A DNA stretch of 64,000 nt from NCBI GenBank assembly GCA_017590115.1, contig JAGGNK010006892.1, forward strand, positions 12,062,429-12,126,428, given 5' to 3'. Shown piece by piece: positions 36,812-49,351 of the stretch. This DNA is from Montifringilla adamsi. Lineage: Eukaryota; Chordata; Aves; Passeriformes; Passeridae. Within the stretch, counting starts at the first letter, position 1, and each line of letters opens with the position of its first letter. The position numbers and the translations under genes were made by a program. The notes beneath the pieces are model-generated. The model saw nothing but the letters and a program-made list of their open reading frames with translations, was not told the DNA's origin and did not search any database.

Positions 36812-37104
36812 CATTGCCAGTGACTAAAACGAACATAATTTCCCACAGATCAAATGCAGTCAGTCCTAGCTTTTGTAAGTATTACCTCTTCCCACTGAAT
36901 GGACAAATATATAACCTCTGCATATAATCTAGCATGTCAGAGAGCATGTCTGACATTGTGTGAGAATAATCTGCTTTGGAGATAGCCAGATGAGTGTGTT
37001 GTGCAGGATGCTGCTTTGTCACCTCTGGTGCCTTCAGCTCCCTGAGATTCAGGGTCTGGCATGATGTCAGAATGCAGCTCCCTGCTTTGTTTACTGGGAG
37101 AAAC

Positions 37105-37258
37105 AACACACCAGAGGGTTGTGCTTCCTCCCAGAGGGAGCTGGTCAGGCCAGAGAAAGGAGCAGACAGAACTTCATGATGTCTAACAAGGTGAAGTGCA
37201 AATTCCCGCACATGAACAGGAACAACCCCAGACACCAAGATATGCTGGGGGCAGGATG
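37105..37258 (+). mobile_element. CR1 LINE fragment, ORF2 part after the FADD motif
   Basis: It matches CR1 sequence downstream of the reverse-transcriptase FADD motif: ACACACCAGAGGGTTGTGCT, AGGGAGCTGGTCAGGCCAG, ACTTCATGATGTCTAACAAG and GAACAACCCCAGACACCAAG. About 42 bp further on, the same part of CR1 appears in the opposite orientation, so the two form an inverted pair. Confidence 0.8.
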
Positions 37259-37300
37259 CCATTTCCTTTCTTTACAGCAAGAACACATTGCTGGATTTTA

Positions 37301-37516
37301 TTCAACTTGTCCACCATGATCCCTGGGTCCTTCACTGCAGAGCTGATTTCTGGCCAGCTGTCCCTAGGCTGTCCTGGAGCCTGGGCTTATTCCTCCCTAA
37401 GGGCAGGACTTGGCATCTCCCTGTATTGAACTTCATGGTGCTCCTGCCTGCCCATTTACCCAGCTCCTTCATGGCCCTTTGAATGGCAGCGCACCCAACT
37501 GGTGTCTTAGCAGACA
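37301..37516 (-). mobile_element. CR1 LINE fragment, ORF2 part after the FADD motif (source or sister of the 132-bp duplicate)
   Basis: On the minus strand it covers the same CR1 interval as the plus-strand piece ending at 37258: ACACCAGTTGGGTGCGCTGC, through ATGAAGTTCAATACAGGGAG, to CAGGGATCATGGTGGACAAG. It is clearly diverged from typical CR1. Its left 132 bp (37311-37442) are repeated at 40728-40859 with a single mismatch (37330 C versus 40747 T), so one copy derives from the other or both from a very recent common source. Confidence 0.88.
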
Positions 37517-40500
37517 TATTCCCTTCTGATAATGCTTCTTTTACCTTTTTGCACTTTCCAACTTATTTTCATTTTGTTTTTTGAAAAAGAGAAATCAGTC
37601 TCTCCTGCTTTAAGCCTGTTGAAATCAAGTTACAACTTCCATGTTCTGGCATACATTTTCTTCTTTATTGTTTTAAACCACAGATAAGATATTCACTGCT
37701 TCCAAATATTTTAAGGTTTGAAATTCTTTGAGTTTCTGGACAAATACTGAGTAACTAAGCCTATTATTGCACATGTGGGGTTCGAGCCAAGTGCTTTATC
37801 ATTAGAATTCAGAACTGCTTCAGTAATACAAAAACAGACCCACAAAATACATGTAGAAAAAGATAAAATGAGAACAGCAAAAGAAAGAGCTCTTGCTGTG
37901 ATTTTTTCCCCTCTCTTGTCTTTATTCTTCAAATTTAACTTTAAAAATAGCAAATGACTGAACCGCTAAGAGAAAAATAATTTAACAATGATAAATAAAG
38001 GTCAAAAATTTAGGCAAAAGCATTTCTTGATGGAATTGATAACTGTTATCTCCTCAATATCCAAGTCTTTGTTCCTCTTTATCCATTTTTTGGCTTCTGG
38101 TTCACACATCTCTCCTCAGTTGAACATAACTTTCTTTACTTTCTTTTATTATCTATTACCTTTCTAAATATTGTGTTAGCAACTTTAGTATTATCTTTTC
38201 CTTTATCTATAAAGAATGTAAATAGAGCAAGGTCAGTGTTATAAATTTCTTCTTCCTTTCCCTGGATGTAACGCTTGTTCTGCAAAGATCTCTGTCTTCA
38301 CCCCATATTTGCACTGAAAATATTCAACAGACTATTAGTTTCATAACATTCATTTCTAATCTGTGATACAATATTTTTATTAGAACAGGAGGTTTGTGAA
38401 TGTTACTTTTTCAGTCAGTTGGTCATTTGATCATCAATTCATTCCTTTATGCACTCTTGTTTCCCTGTGTAGAAAAAAATGCACTTCTCAATTCTGTGTT
38501 TAGATACACCAGCATAACAACTACAGCAACTGCAGAAATGTTTTTAAGGCCTTTTGTAGCCATCTATTTCTAAAAGCAAAAGTATAGAACAAGTTAATAT
38601 CTCTGATCAAGGCTGATCAACATCCTTTGGTTTATTACTCCTTATTCACTAAGTGTAGTTCAGCAAGACATCTCTGATACAAGGGTCCATACACGTATTT
38701 CATGAGATCTCCACAGTCCTTCTGGCTGTGTCATTATTTTGACCAATTTGTGAATTAATTAATCCCCTCCAATTATTTTTCTCTGAGATTAAATTCCTCC
38801 TCTGGAGTCTCTTTCAAATGACTGACACTTCTATTTTCTCTTCTTTTTCAAACTTATCTTTCCTTCAGGATCAGTTAAGAAAAATCTCCCTATTCTTTCA
38901 TGTGTATCTGCTACATAGAGTATCTGAGGGAGTTTCAGGTCTGAAACACATCCTTCAGCCAAGTTGAACTTAGTTGGTAAAGGCCTGAAATTGTAGTCAT
39001 GCCCTCTAGCTCTAGGTATAAAAGTAAAGTTAGTCTCCTTCATTTGTTTTCTCCCATTTTCTGTGTCCTAAAAAAGATTTGACTGGCATAAAGCAGCTAT
39101 GTCCCATTTAAAGAAATAGAAGCCAACATATTTACAATCAGAAATATGTCATTCTGAGCAAGCAATCATTTTGGAGTCACATTCTTCTAACACTTCTGCT
39201 ATTACATCTTGTGCTAAAAATTCAAGACATGGTCCTATCCCACTACAACAGAGTTTGACATTTATTGCACTATATGGGGGGGAAAAATGAATCTGAAATT
39301 AAATATTCTTTGTTTCTGGAAACAGACAAAAACATGAGGGTTGGCATTTTAAAAGGTTTATATTTCCCAGATAGAGTTAGGATCCTTACATATGTTGTAT
39401 TCTGGTAACTGTGTGTCCTACTATTTGTTTTAATCCAAGTTTCCAACATACTTTTGTTCCATTCAGAGCAATACTCCCATTTTTCTATTTAGGATTCCAG
39501 CTTGCATGCAGAGAGCTGGGTATCAACCCTTGAATTTCTTTCTAACCCTATTTGTATATGGAACTTTATTTATTCCATGTATTGAACATTGCCTTGTAGC
39601 AATGTCTATCTGTCCTATTTTTTCCTTTAGGATTGTAGAATTTTAGTGATTTTATCCACAGTGGATGGGTTCTAGAAAACTCTATGTTATTTCACACCTG
39701 TTTGCTTTCCTCTTTCTTGAAATGTCACCCTTGACCTTGACTTAGCAGCACCTTGGTCCCCTTTCTGCAAAGCCACAAAGGTAGTGCTCTGGAGATTATT
39801 ACAAACTGGATCCTCAGTTCCCCTTCCAGCACATGAGCACATCAGATGCAATTTAAAAAAAAATTTAAATGCAAGAATATGTAATGTACATATGGTAGAT
39901 ATGGTGAGTACTTTGTCACCAGATATTGCTTCTGCTAAGAGTATACTGTTCAGGAAGTGTTCAGACAAATTCATGAAATATTAACCTTTTGAAGCTTCCT
40001 ATGCACATGGAAAATATGTCCACCTCAGGAATTCCCTGAATTACAAATATCTGGGGCTAGTATCCTACACATTATGTTGGTGATAGTGCAACAAGAAGTA
40101 AACCTTTTTACAAGCAGTTGAAGAACTTCTTCTGAATGTGACAGAGTGCTTTATTTGCCACTTTTAACCTAGGAGACTAATCTGTATCACTCTCAGCATT
40201 TCATAGGTAACTCCTGAAGTAGGGAAACAAGGAATGTCAGGAAGAATGAGCAAAAGGAATTAAGCTCTCTGGTTCAGTTGTGATTGTGGGAGCAGAAGAA
40301 AGGCACTCAAATTTGTAGAATCAATGGTATCTCTTGCCCTTAGTGGAGATTATTTTCCACCGGTACACAGAGTGAGGATATCCTCTTGACTTCTCTTCCC
40401 CTGTACTCACAATTCTTCAACTCCTTTGCACATCTTATACAGTAAACGTTCAGGAGGAAAAAATGTCTGTGGGTTAGTAGCTGTAACACTATACTTAAGG

Positions 40501-40716
40501 AAAAAAGAAAATAAAAAACTGCTATTCAGGTTTGTATCATGTCAGATACATGAAGCCATTCATTCTGTCTGGAAGCAGACCTCAGCTATATTTAATTCAA
40601 GATATTGCCCTTCAGTATGGTCCAGAGAAGAGCGTTAAGTCTAAACACAGTGATACAGAACATGGTCCATGTACAGCACGAACAAACTGAATCAGTCTAA
40701 GTTAAAAATAACAACC
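37517..40716. other. AT-rich non-coding DNA, nothing recognised
   Basis: No gene or transposon is recognised between the two CR1 duplicate copies. It lacks any sign of being part of a larger duplication: only the 132-bp CR1 piece is shared. Confidence 0.6.
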
Positions 40717-40859
40717 TTCAACCATGACCACCATGATCCCTGGGTCTTTCACTGCAGAGCTGATTTCTGGCCAGCTGTCCCTAGGCTGTCCTGGAGCCTG
40801 GGCTTATTCCTCCCTAAGGGCAGGACTTGGCATCTCCCTGTATTGAACTTCATGGTGCT
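40717..40859 (-). mobile_element. Second copy of the 132-bp CR1 piece
   Basis: Bases 40728-40859 equal 37311-37442 at 131 of 132 positions. Upstream the match fades within a few bases (TTCAAC is shared, then it differs). Downstream it stops exactly where a 23-bp local tandem repeat begins. CTTCAAC occurs on both sides (40716-40722 and 40858-40864) and could be a 7-bp target duplication or microhomology. The left one might instead belong to the CR1 sequence itself. The piece lacks both CR1 ends, so it did not arise by ordinary CR1 retrotransposition. Confidence 0.9.
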
Positions 40860-40903
40860 TCAACTATATGTAGTGGTTGTCTTCAACTGGATGTAGTGGT
40901 TAT
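40858..40903. repeat. Tandem duplication, 23-bp unit, at the right edge of the CR1 duplicate
   Basis: Units 40858-40880 and 40881-40903 both begin CTTCAACT and share ATGTAGTGGTT. They match at 20 of 23 positions. The first unit overlaps the right junction of the duplicated CR1 piece. Confidence 0.85.
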
Positions 40904-41607
40904 GAATGGTTGGCACAAAGAGGAACAAATGTTTTTTCTGTAATTAAGAGACAAGACATGAAAAAGTAAATTTGTACTGCCATGAAGCACTTTTTGGTTA
41001 AGAAGTAAGAAATCACTTTTAAGTCTGAGTGCAGTTAAATGGTTTAATCAATTACATACGAAGGATAAGGAAGATCCATCAGAAACTTTTAATACAAACA
41101 TGTCAGAAATAAGAGTCTTTGTAATAGAATACTTTAAGCAACCTCTAAAGACCTCTTTTAAACCTTTTTTTTTTCTTTTTTATTGTTCTACTATATGCTG
41201 AAGACAGTGAAGCATTCAGATACAGTGATAGTAATGTAATGTAAAATAGGTAAGCGGAGACTGCTTTTGAGAATATCACAACAGTCTCACAAGTATATCA
41301 CAATCATTCTACTAAAAGACCTATGTACTGCAAACCAGTGGTTTGAATGAACACCAACCAAAGCACAGAATTAATCTTTGGCTACTCATATTCTGAATGC
41401 TTACAAAAGGATAAATTATTCTGTCACTTATCTTAAACGTCACAGGAGTGTAGTATATAGACTTAAAGATGAAGTTTGGATGAAATTATACGGATATTTT
41501 ATTTTCTAATGTGTCCACAATTTGTAGTTGAACAAAGACTTCATCATACCAGTAGTCCAACTCATGCAATAGCAGCTCAGATGCTTATCAGTTCATATTA
41601 AAGTGTA

Positions 41608-41629
41608 ATCATCATCATCATCACCATCA
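41608..41629. repeat. Short (ATC)n microsatellite
   Basis: About seven ATC units, one changed to ACC. Confidence 0.85.
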
Positions 41630-44600
41630 ATGAGTTTTCTTTTTAAATTGCAGCAAACTCTGACAGAAATTGCCATGCCTAAAAATGATTTTCATATTTT
41701 AGTCCTGTTTTTCCTCCAGCATTTGTTTTCGTGTTACTAAAATTGGTTCCTTAGTTACTGCAACACCATCCTACAGTATCTTTTGTGATAAAATTACTTT
41801 ACAGGTTTTGCCATGAAGGAGATATGCCTAGGCTTGAAGATCATGCTTCCAGAAAGCAATACAATAATAATCTCCTGTATTGATTTTTCAATAAGTGCAA
41901 AATTTGAAAATTTTAACTGTGTGTAGTCGAGGTTTTTTCCTTTGTATGTTTCCCTTCTCTAGTAAGGTTCTTCCCATAACTAAAGCCATGTAAGTTAAAA
42001 ATTAATATTAAAATAAGAGTATAGCTGAAATAGAAAGAGCACCATTAAAACTAATATATATGCTTTGGTCCAGTAAAATGCTAACATTTCTGATTTTATC
42101 GTATATACCACTGGAGCTCCATTGACTCACAAAGCAAGTAACTGTGCATAAATAAACTTTAAAATGTGCTGCTGTTCCATGTAGCAACAATTGCAACAAA
42201 AATTTTTTAAATATGTACGTTGTATGTACCTGAATAATTAGTATCTCTTAATGTAGTCTGTGTTTATAAGCAACAAAGAGAGACAAAGAACAAAGCAGGT
42301 ATCTTAATTTCGCTCAACATAAAGATGCTGAGCAAACCAATGCAAGTGGTAGACAATTTCGACTATGCCAAGGGGATGAACACTTGTCTTTTACATAGAG
42401 GGAAAATAAACTTTGGTAGCTATTCAGTTCTTTTTTAAAAATATTCATTCTTTTTTAAGAAGGAATGATCCTATGTCAGTAGTATCAACAACGCAGTATG
42501 GAACAGGAAGTAAATGCTTTTTCAGTATCAGAGATAAAGAAAACATCTATGAAGCCTAAATCTTCTTAGTAAGTGTTATGTATAAAAAGTTGCTTAGCAC
42601 TAGGAAGTATTGAAGACATGGGAGCGACATTCAAATATACCATGCCTTGTCAGCCTCCACTGTGCCTCCCACAGTCACTGGAAGGGTACATGCTGATCAT
42701 TCTTCAGCAAACTTAGCAGCTGCATGACTTTATTCTTTAAAATGTTTACATTTTATAGGTGAAGGTAGTCTTTGGATCTGCCCCCCTCTGGAATTTTTTG
42801 TGATATTTTATTGTGTCTGAGCATGATTATGGAGGCTGAGTTTAGCTGATTAACATTAATGATGACTTGCCAGATTGCCTTGCCCTGTCGCCATTACTTA
42901 CAATCAACTTGTTGTCTTAACATGATTAAGGTTTACTTTATTTCATGTCTAGTGGTCACGATGACAAAACCAATGTTATTCAGACAGAGGTACCTGAGCT
43001 ACACCTTTTGCTGTTAGCTCTCTGAAGTGAGTTAGAGCTGTAATTGACTTGGGTATTATAGCAGATACATTCTTTGCCTTTTAAAATCACTCCATTCTAG
43101 CTCTGTGCAAGCCAGGAGCGAAGTCGTTTACAAAAAGCCCTTACCACAAAAATCCATAGCGGGTATTTATTCCTGCTTGGACATATCTGCTGGGGCAAAG
43201 ATTTTCAATTCCTCATCATTCTGGAGGCAGTCATTCACTTCATTTTGCTTGACTTTATCTTCCTAAGGTGTATGTCCTTGGCTCAGGCCACAGGAGCACA
43301 CGCTGAGCTGCATGCCTTTACACTTCATCCATTGAGCCATGACACTGTCTGGTCCCGTTCCACCCCACGTTATTGCTCACGTGCAGGCACAGGCTCAGCT
43401 TTCCACTTCAAGCTGGTAATAAAGTGTGTTCATAATTAGCATGGCAGCAAGTTCATGTGTTAAGCGCAGCAAAACACTTTGTGATCTTTTCAGAATGCAA
43501 GCAGGTTGGGCATGTATCTGTTAACCTAATGTTAGAGGGGTCAGCTATAGATCTGTGCACCTGTATCTCATTATGCTTCTTGAGAATTAAACCTATTTGA
43601 GAACAGTACACTGACCTGGTAATCAAAGGGAAGTGTTTATCTCTCTCTCTTCCCTGTGTGTGATATAGTATTGTCTGTGATTGTATACTCTCAAGAAAGG
43701 GGAGCAAATACAGCAGTTATTTTCTTTAATACAAGAGGGATTTAAACCCAGGAGTGGTTTTCCATCTCTAAGTGCATTAGTATAGTTCCTGTTTGGAACC
43801 TCAATGAGGGGTTGTTGCCTCTCATTTCAAGGGCAGTATCTTAGAAGGATTCTGGGCTTTTATTGATTGTTGTTGTCATAATTAGCAACTGTAATGGAAT
43901 TAACTGGGCCGTGTCTTGTTTGGACTTGTACATAGGGAAAATATAAGGACAAAGCCCAACCAAAAAATCTCACAGTCAAAGGTTGCAAGAGGATTTTGGA
44001 TTGTTTTGAGCCCTTTGAGGGAAGGGAGGGAAGAAAAGGCAGAAAAGATGTTATAGCAATGTTGAGTTGGTGTCCCTGGACGTTTCTGAAAAGTGCATTG
44101 CTGGGGGTGCATTTGGATAGGAGTGTTTATGATTGGTGTCTCACGAGACTGCATCTATATTATGAAAAATATGCATTTTAAATAATTTAATTTATATGGC
44201 TGGATCATTCAGTAACACAAACATCAAAAATAATGTTAAAAGTTCAGTCTCATGAAAATGTACCCTCATAAATCTTACGCATCTGTTTGAGACTTTCACC
44301 AGGGCAGTTCCAGTCATGTGAAAGCAGTGTGCATCTCTAGCCAAGTTCCCTCCTGCTGACAGGGAGAGTTTGGAATATTTAGTGTGGTCATTAAGAATAT
44401 TCTTGATATGAACCTCAAAGCAAACTAGAGATTATTTCACTGGGATTACCCACTTATTTTTCATAATTAGCAATTTTTAAGACAGTGTTTGCCAAAGGGG
44501 TTCCATCACAACTCCTGATATTTCATTATGAGGAGTTGAAGAAAGTGAAGAAAGTTACTGATCACAAGTATTAGATTTAAAGGTAAATAGAGATTTTTTT

Positions 44601-44835
44601 TTTCTGACTATTCATGTAAAATTTGTTTCCTTTCAAATTATTAGTAGTCTGACAGGTCCCATTATAATTATCTGTCCTTTTTTTTTTTTAGGCTAGTATA
44701 ACTTTGCATATTAAAAGCACCTTTCAAGCATTTATAGCTTAAAGCACACTGAACTTCAATTACATGGACTCATGTGGTGAAATCTTTGTTTCAAATAGTG
44801 AGATTCTTTTTATCATGGGAATATACTGCTCTCTC

Positions 44836-44848
44836 CTTTCTTTCTTTT

Positions 44849-44883
<35 letters not shown>

Positions 44884-44884
44884 C
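44836..44884. repeat. (CTTT)n microsatellite
   Basis: About twelve CTTT units with one expanded unit near the start. The run of nine perfect units at the right suggests it may vary in length between individuals. Confidence 0.95.
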
Positions 44885-45583
44885 AAAATCTGGGTGTTAT
44901 AAACTTTAATAATGCACTTTATTCTAAAGGAGTTCAAGTAAAAATGAACTGTTGACATAGATCTTGTTTACAGTAAGGCCTGACTGGTTGAATTTAAGGC
45001 TGTATTTTATTGACATGGAGAACAGCAGGTACATCCACTAATTTTATATCTATAAAATAAATTAGGCATAGGAAGTATGGATGCAAAGGTTTGTATGTAT
45101 TGTAATATTTTGTCTTAAATCTAGCAATGTAATCCACCTTTTCTTACCAAGAGGAGTTATAATATAAAGAACCTAAATGGTTAATGCTTGAAATATATCC
45201 ATTTGTACTCTGTGAAATCAGCCCAAACCTCCTTCAGGAGTTTGAAGGAGCAGTGAAAGGCTATCTACATAGAGAATGCTTTTCCACATTTCCAGCCTTG
45301 GCAAATATTACAAGTAAAGGTGGCATACATGTGTGGGAATGTGTGTGTTTGAAGACATGCAGGTTTTTGTGGGCTGCTCTATCCCTCTAATTTTTAAGAA
45401 GCTGGCAAAAAATATGTGTAAAATGTCACAGAGAAAGTCAGTTTTATAAGACTTTCTATGATTCACTGCATCTACTCGACATACAGTGGGCTGGCAGTTG
45501 AGAAAAGGAAAAACATTAAGAATATTGTTTTTCAGGTGTTATATCTGTATGCTTATATATATTAGAATGATCCTTTCTTATTT

Positions 45584-45617
45584 TTCTTCTCTTTTTTTTT
45601 TTTTTCTTTTTTTTCCT
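45584..45617. repeat. T-rich tract ending in CCTAG
   Basis: A T-rich run of more than 30 bases ends in TTTTCCTAG and resembles a polypyrimidine tract with a splice acceptor. No matching downstream exon is convincing: the nearest donor-like site, GTAAGC, is about 55 bases on and the enclosed sequence is not recognisable. Confidence 0.7.
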
Positions 45618-47856
45618 AGTGGCTACCTAGCTACTCTGAGAGGGGACAGGCAGCAGTGTCATTCAGAGAAAATGAGTAAGCAACTGCAGAAATGCCAATC
45701 AGGTTCCTTTTGTAAAAATCAGTAGTGGGCCAAGAAAACAAGCAGTGGAGATATTTTGACAAAATTATAATTTTTCCCACTCACTCACCACATCACCATA
45801 TGCTTTGGAAGACAAGCACTAATTTTGTGACTTAGTGTTAGTGCTCTGTCTGGATGCACACACACAGCAACATTTTTGCAATCATTTCTGGATGCATGTT
45901 ACCTTAGTCACTCACTTCTAAACCTGCTCATTACTTTTAATGTTACTGAATCTTTTCTCTAAAGCAGTGTGGCATGCACAGTTGAATAAAGGCCATAATT
46001 TCTCTTTGGAAGCTCACTGGCATGAATGAAGCTAATGAATTTAGTCTGGCACTTAAGCTGCAAGCTAAATGAAATGAAGTTTTTTATCCAATATTTGATG
46101 GCTTTCCATTTCAGATATGAATCTATTTTATGCTAATAAATTAGACAATTTTTTGGTGTAATGGAAAATTTCAAGGGTCATCTAAAATTTTCTAAAATAA
46201 CTATACACTGTTTGTTTAAATCTTATATATAATCATACTGGCTGTGCAACTCACATAACTGGCATCACATGACACCAGCTCCTGGGTCTAGATCATCCAA
46301 CCTTAGGAATCAGAAAACTTAGAAAGTTTTTTATTTCTTATAAAAGTTGTAATATGTGTCAGTTTTAAAAGTTACCCCCAAAAATATTCTCTCCTTCACA
46401 GGAGACATAAAGAGTACAATGTTTCAGTTCTTCTGTTCCCCTGGATCCTTGGGTCATGACATCTCTGTTTCACTGGTCTCTATTAAAGTCGCTTTAGTGT
46501 GCCTCCTGCAGCGTTGTTAGTAGACCTTGACATTACTACAATGGGTATCATCCCCCAGTGTCCTTCCATGGGCTTCATTCCTGGGGTGAGCAACTTTTCC
46601 CTTCATGTTTCAGCTGTGTTTGTAAAAGTCATTGTGTTGTTGTCAACCTTGGGTTTTGGTCAGGCTTTGAAGACGTGTGTGAAATACAGACCAGGAGAAA
46701 GCACCATCGGAGGAACAGCTACAAAAAGAGCAGGGATGTCTATGGAGGCATGAAGGGAGAGTCTGTGCCAAAAATAATTATTCTTGCCAGGTGTAAGGAC
46801 CCAAACAAGTAACTTCTTCCTACGGTGCTTCTCTGGCAGCTGCTGCAGGGAAGTTGATGCTACAAATCTAGAAACTGCTTGGAAGAAGCAGAAAGCAGGC
46901 TGAGTAGCTGTAGCCAAATCAATACACAGAAAAAAAGAAACTTCTGAGATTAATCTGGAATGAGGGGCATTTTCTCACTGTACTAATCCTGGTCTTGATG
47001 ATGAATCTCCTCAGCAGAAAGCGAAGAATCATATTATGAACACCTATCCCTTTGTCCTCCTTTTTTTCCCAACCTGGCCATAATGCATTTCTAAGGTGGC
47101 CTGCTCCCTTCCAAGCTTATCCCTCTCTGAAAGAATATTGAAGAAATCCTGACTAGTTTTTGGGAACAGCTTTGGCATCATCAGTTAGAAGTCAGCACAG
47201 CTCAGCCAATTTTACAGTCAGAAGGTGTTGAAAAATGGGTAAAATGAAAGAACTGGCAGCTTTCATGAAATTCTTCTGAAAACATAAATCAGTCCCGTCT
47301 GTTCACTGTGAGCAGTTAAATCCATTGCACTATACAAAGAAAGATGAAGTGATGTTCTGGTGGGCAAAGAAAAATCTGTTGTATAGACACTTTGCCTCCA
47401 CCTCCATTTACTCAGAAACAGATTTTGCTGCTCTCCAGAGCGATCTCTTCTCCCATGAGCTAGCACTGTATTCACCCTTGCTCTTGAAGCATCCCAAAAC
47501 CATCTGGTTTCCTGCTCCCACAGTTCAAGTAACAGTATTAGTCCCAGACCACCACTGTAAGAGCAAATTGAAGGCAGTGAGCTGAAGGCTGTTTGAAGGG
47601 GACCTGCCGCTGCTGCACACATGTATATCAGACAGGACAGGGTGCAGCTGGACTTTTCCCCTGCTGAGACAACTTTCCTGACAGCCATCAGAGTAGGACC
47701 ATCAGCCAATCTGAGTTGGAGCTCAGACCATATGTAATGATAGTGCAGACACAAAAGCCCAACAGCCAGACCTGTAGAGAACTCCTATGCAATTCTTCTA
47801 CCCAGGAAGTCACATAATTTGGTACAAAACTGCAGTCTTGAGCTAGAGTTCCTTCA

Positions 47857-48148
47857 GTCATAGAACCATAGAATCATTTAGGTTTGAAAGAATCTCCAAG
47901 ATCAAGTCCAACTACTAACCCAGCACTGCCAAGTCTGATACTAAACCATGTCCCTAAGTGCTGTATCCCCATGCCTTTTAAATATCTCCATTGATCATGA
48001 GTCCATCGCTCCCTTGCACAGCCTGTGCCAATGCCTGATCCTGTTCCAGTGAAGAAATTGTTCCTCATATCCAATCTAAACATTCTCTGGCACAACTTGA
48101 GGCCATTTCCTCTCCTATCACTTGTTGCCTGGTAGAAGACACCTATGG
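47857..48148 (-). mobile_element. CR1 LINE 3' end, about 290 bp
   Basis: It starts with TCATAGAACCATAGAATCAT, the reverse complement of the CR1 3' terminus. It contains the typical 3' UTR phrases ACCCAGCACTGCCAAGTC, CTAAACCATGTCCCTAAG, AATATCTCCATTGATCATGA and AACTTGAGGCCATTTCCTCT. It is 5' truncated at about 48148. It belongs to the same CR1 subtype as the piece at 53.6 kb, which carries the same GGCACAACTTGAGGCC-type phrase. Confidence 0.92.
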
Positions 48149-49161
48149 TAAGTCAAAGGTAGTTAGGCTCAAAATGGTTCAACTTTTTTCAAACTTTTTT
48201 TTTTTTTTTTAATATAAATAGTGAAGAGATCAAAGCACAGCTAAGAACGTAGCCCAAAAAATTCCTTTTTGGGGACAAAAGCCCCAGAAGAATACACATG
48301 ACCAAAGACTGGATGGAAGGCTGTTAAGTGTTAAAAGGGTTTCCATGACAAAACGGAAACATGAAGATATTGTGACCCTCTAGAAAGGATTTATAGTGTT
48401 TGACTTTTCATAATTCAGGATCAGAATTTAGTCTGGTGAAGACAGAACTGTCTTGCAAAAGGTCTTCTTTCTTCAAGCCATTTTTTTGAGTTACATAATT
48501 TCAAAGAGAGGGAGAAAAAAAACCCAACCTTTTTAATGGATTAGTGCTTAATTTATACTGTTACCTTCACACATATCATCCAGGTGAAACACTGTCAGCT
48601 GCAATGATGTGTCCATATAAAATAATAATCTGAACATTTTGTGAGTGAGTCAGTTGCTCTGTTTTCTTGGCTAAAATGTGGGGGGGAAAAAGGCAGATCA
48701 TTAAGTCATTATTTTCAAAAGGTTCTTAATTACATTTAGTGCTGGAGAGAGGACAATTTTTTAAAATGGATAGTAAGGCTGCATGGTAACACAAAGAAAA
48801 AAAGGTGATTCTCAGCTATCTGTTCTGAGGCAGGAACTTCTGAGTGTCCCACATTTACTGGGAAGTTCACGTATAATTTAATAATTCATTCATTTTGCTC
48901 ATCTGTATAATTTTTATGGCATGACATGTAGTGACATGTTTCCAGCATCTTCCTAAACAAATCCTGAAAATATTAGTCTGCAAATGAATATGCCAAGTAG
49001 AGATTTTAGAGGCACAAACACAGCAAATGTTCAGTTCTCAATATTTTTTTCTTTTACATTTTAAAATTAGTTCCTTTAGCAGTGTTATAATTTACAAGTA
49101 GATAATTTTATTTTTATAGAAGTTTGCTAAGCAGATTTAATTGCAATAATTACAAAGGGAT
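48149..49161. other. AT-rich non-coding DNA with a T16 run
   Basis: No gene or transposon is recognised. A run of 16 T lies at 48195-48210 shortly after the CR1. Confidence 0.6.
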
Positions 49162-49351
49162 AAAACTGGAACAGATTACCCAAAGGATATAGATGCCTCA
49201 CCCCTGGAAGCATTCAAGGTCATGTTGGACGGGGCCCTAAGCAACCAGATCTAGTGAAAAATGTCCTTACTCCTTGCAGCAGCTGTTGGGCTAGATGTCC
49301 CTTAAAGTTCCCTTCCAACCCAAACTGGTCTATTATTTTATGATTCTATGA
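49162..49351 (+). mobile_element. CR1 LINE 3' end fragment
   Basis: It starts at AAACTGGAACAGATTACCCA and runs through CCTGGAAGCATTCAAGGTCA, GGACGGGGCCCTAAGCAACC and CTTCCAACCCAAACTGG to the terminus TTATGATTCTATGAAA. The 3' octamer array is well preserved and the 5' truncation is short. Confidence 0.92.

Larger units (their letters stand above)
30687..37104. other. AT-rich non-coding DNA
   Basis: A long stretch with no gene or known transposon. The longest plus-strand open frame (30886-31374, 162 codons) shows no domain, has Cys/Phe-rich random-looking composition and lies on sequence with stop-free frames on both strands. Two copies of a 31-bp direct repeat lie at 35.43 and 36.78 kb. The parts around 34.8-35.1 kb and 36.5-36.7 kb are less AT-rich but unassigned. 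Confidence 0.55.
40904..47856. other. AT-rich non-coding DNA
   Basis: No gene or known transposon is recognised. Simple repeats at 41.61 kb (ATC), 44.84 kb (CTTT) and 45.59 kb (T-rich) are listed separately. The segment at 46.45-46.87 kb is less AT-rich with overlapping open frames. The longest minus-strand frame of the window (47263-47754, 163 codons) has no recognisable domain or splice-site support. Confidence 0.55.

Noticed and set aside
45584..45725. Possible splice acceptor (T-rich tract plus CCTAG) with a short open frame
   Set aside because: T-rich tracts are common here; the downstream donor-like site is weak and no protein similarity is visible.
47263..47754. Longest minus-strand open frame, 163 codons
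   Set aside because: No domain, signal peptide, splice sites or recognisable similarity; residues are a random-looking mixture and there is a competing plus-strand frame in the same DNA. Length alone is within reach of chance in a 64-kb window.
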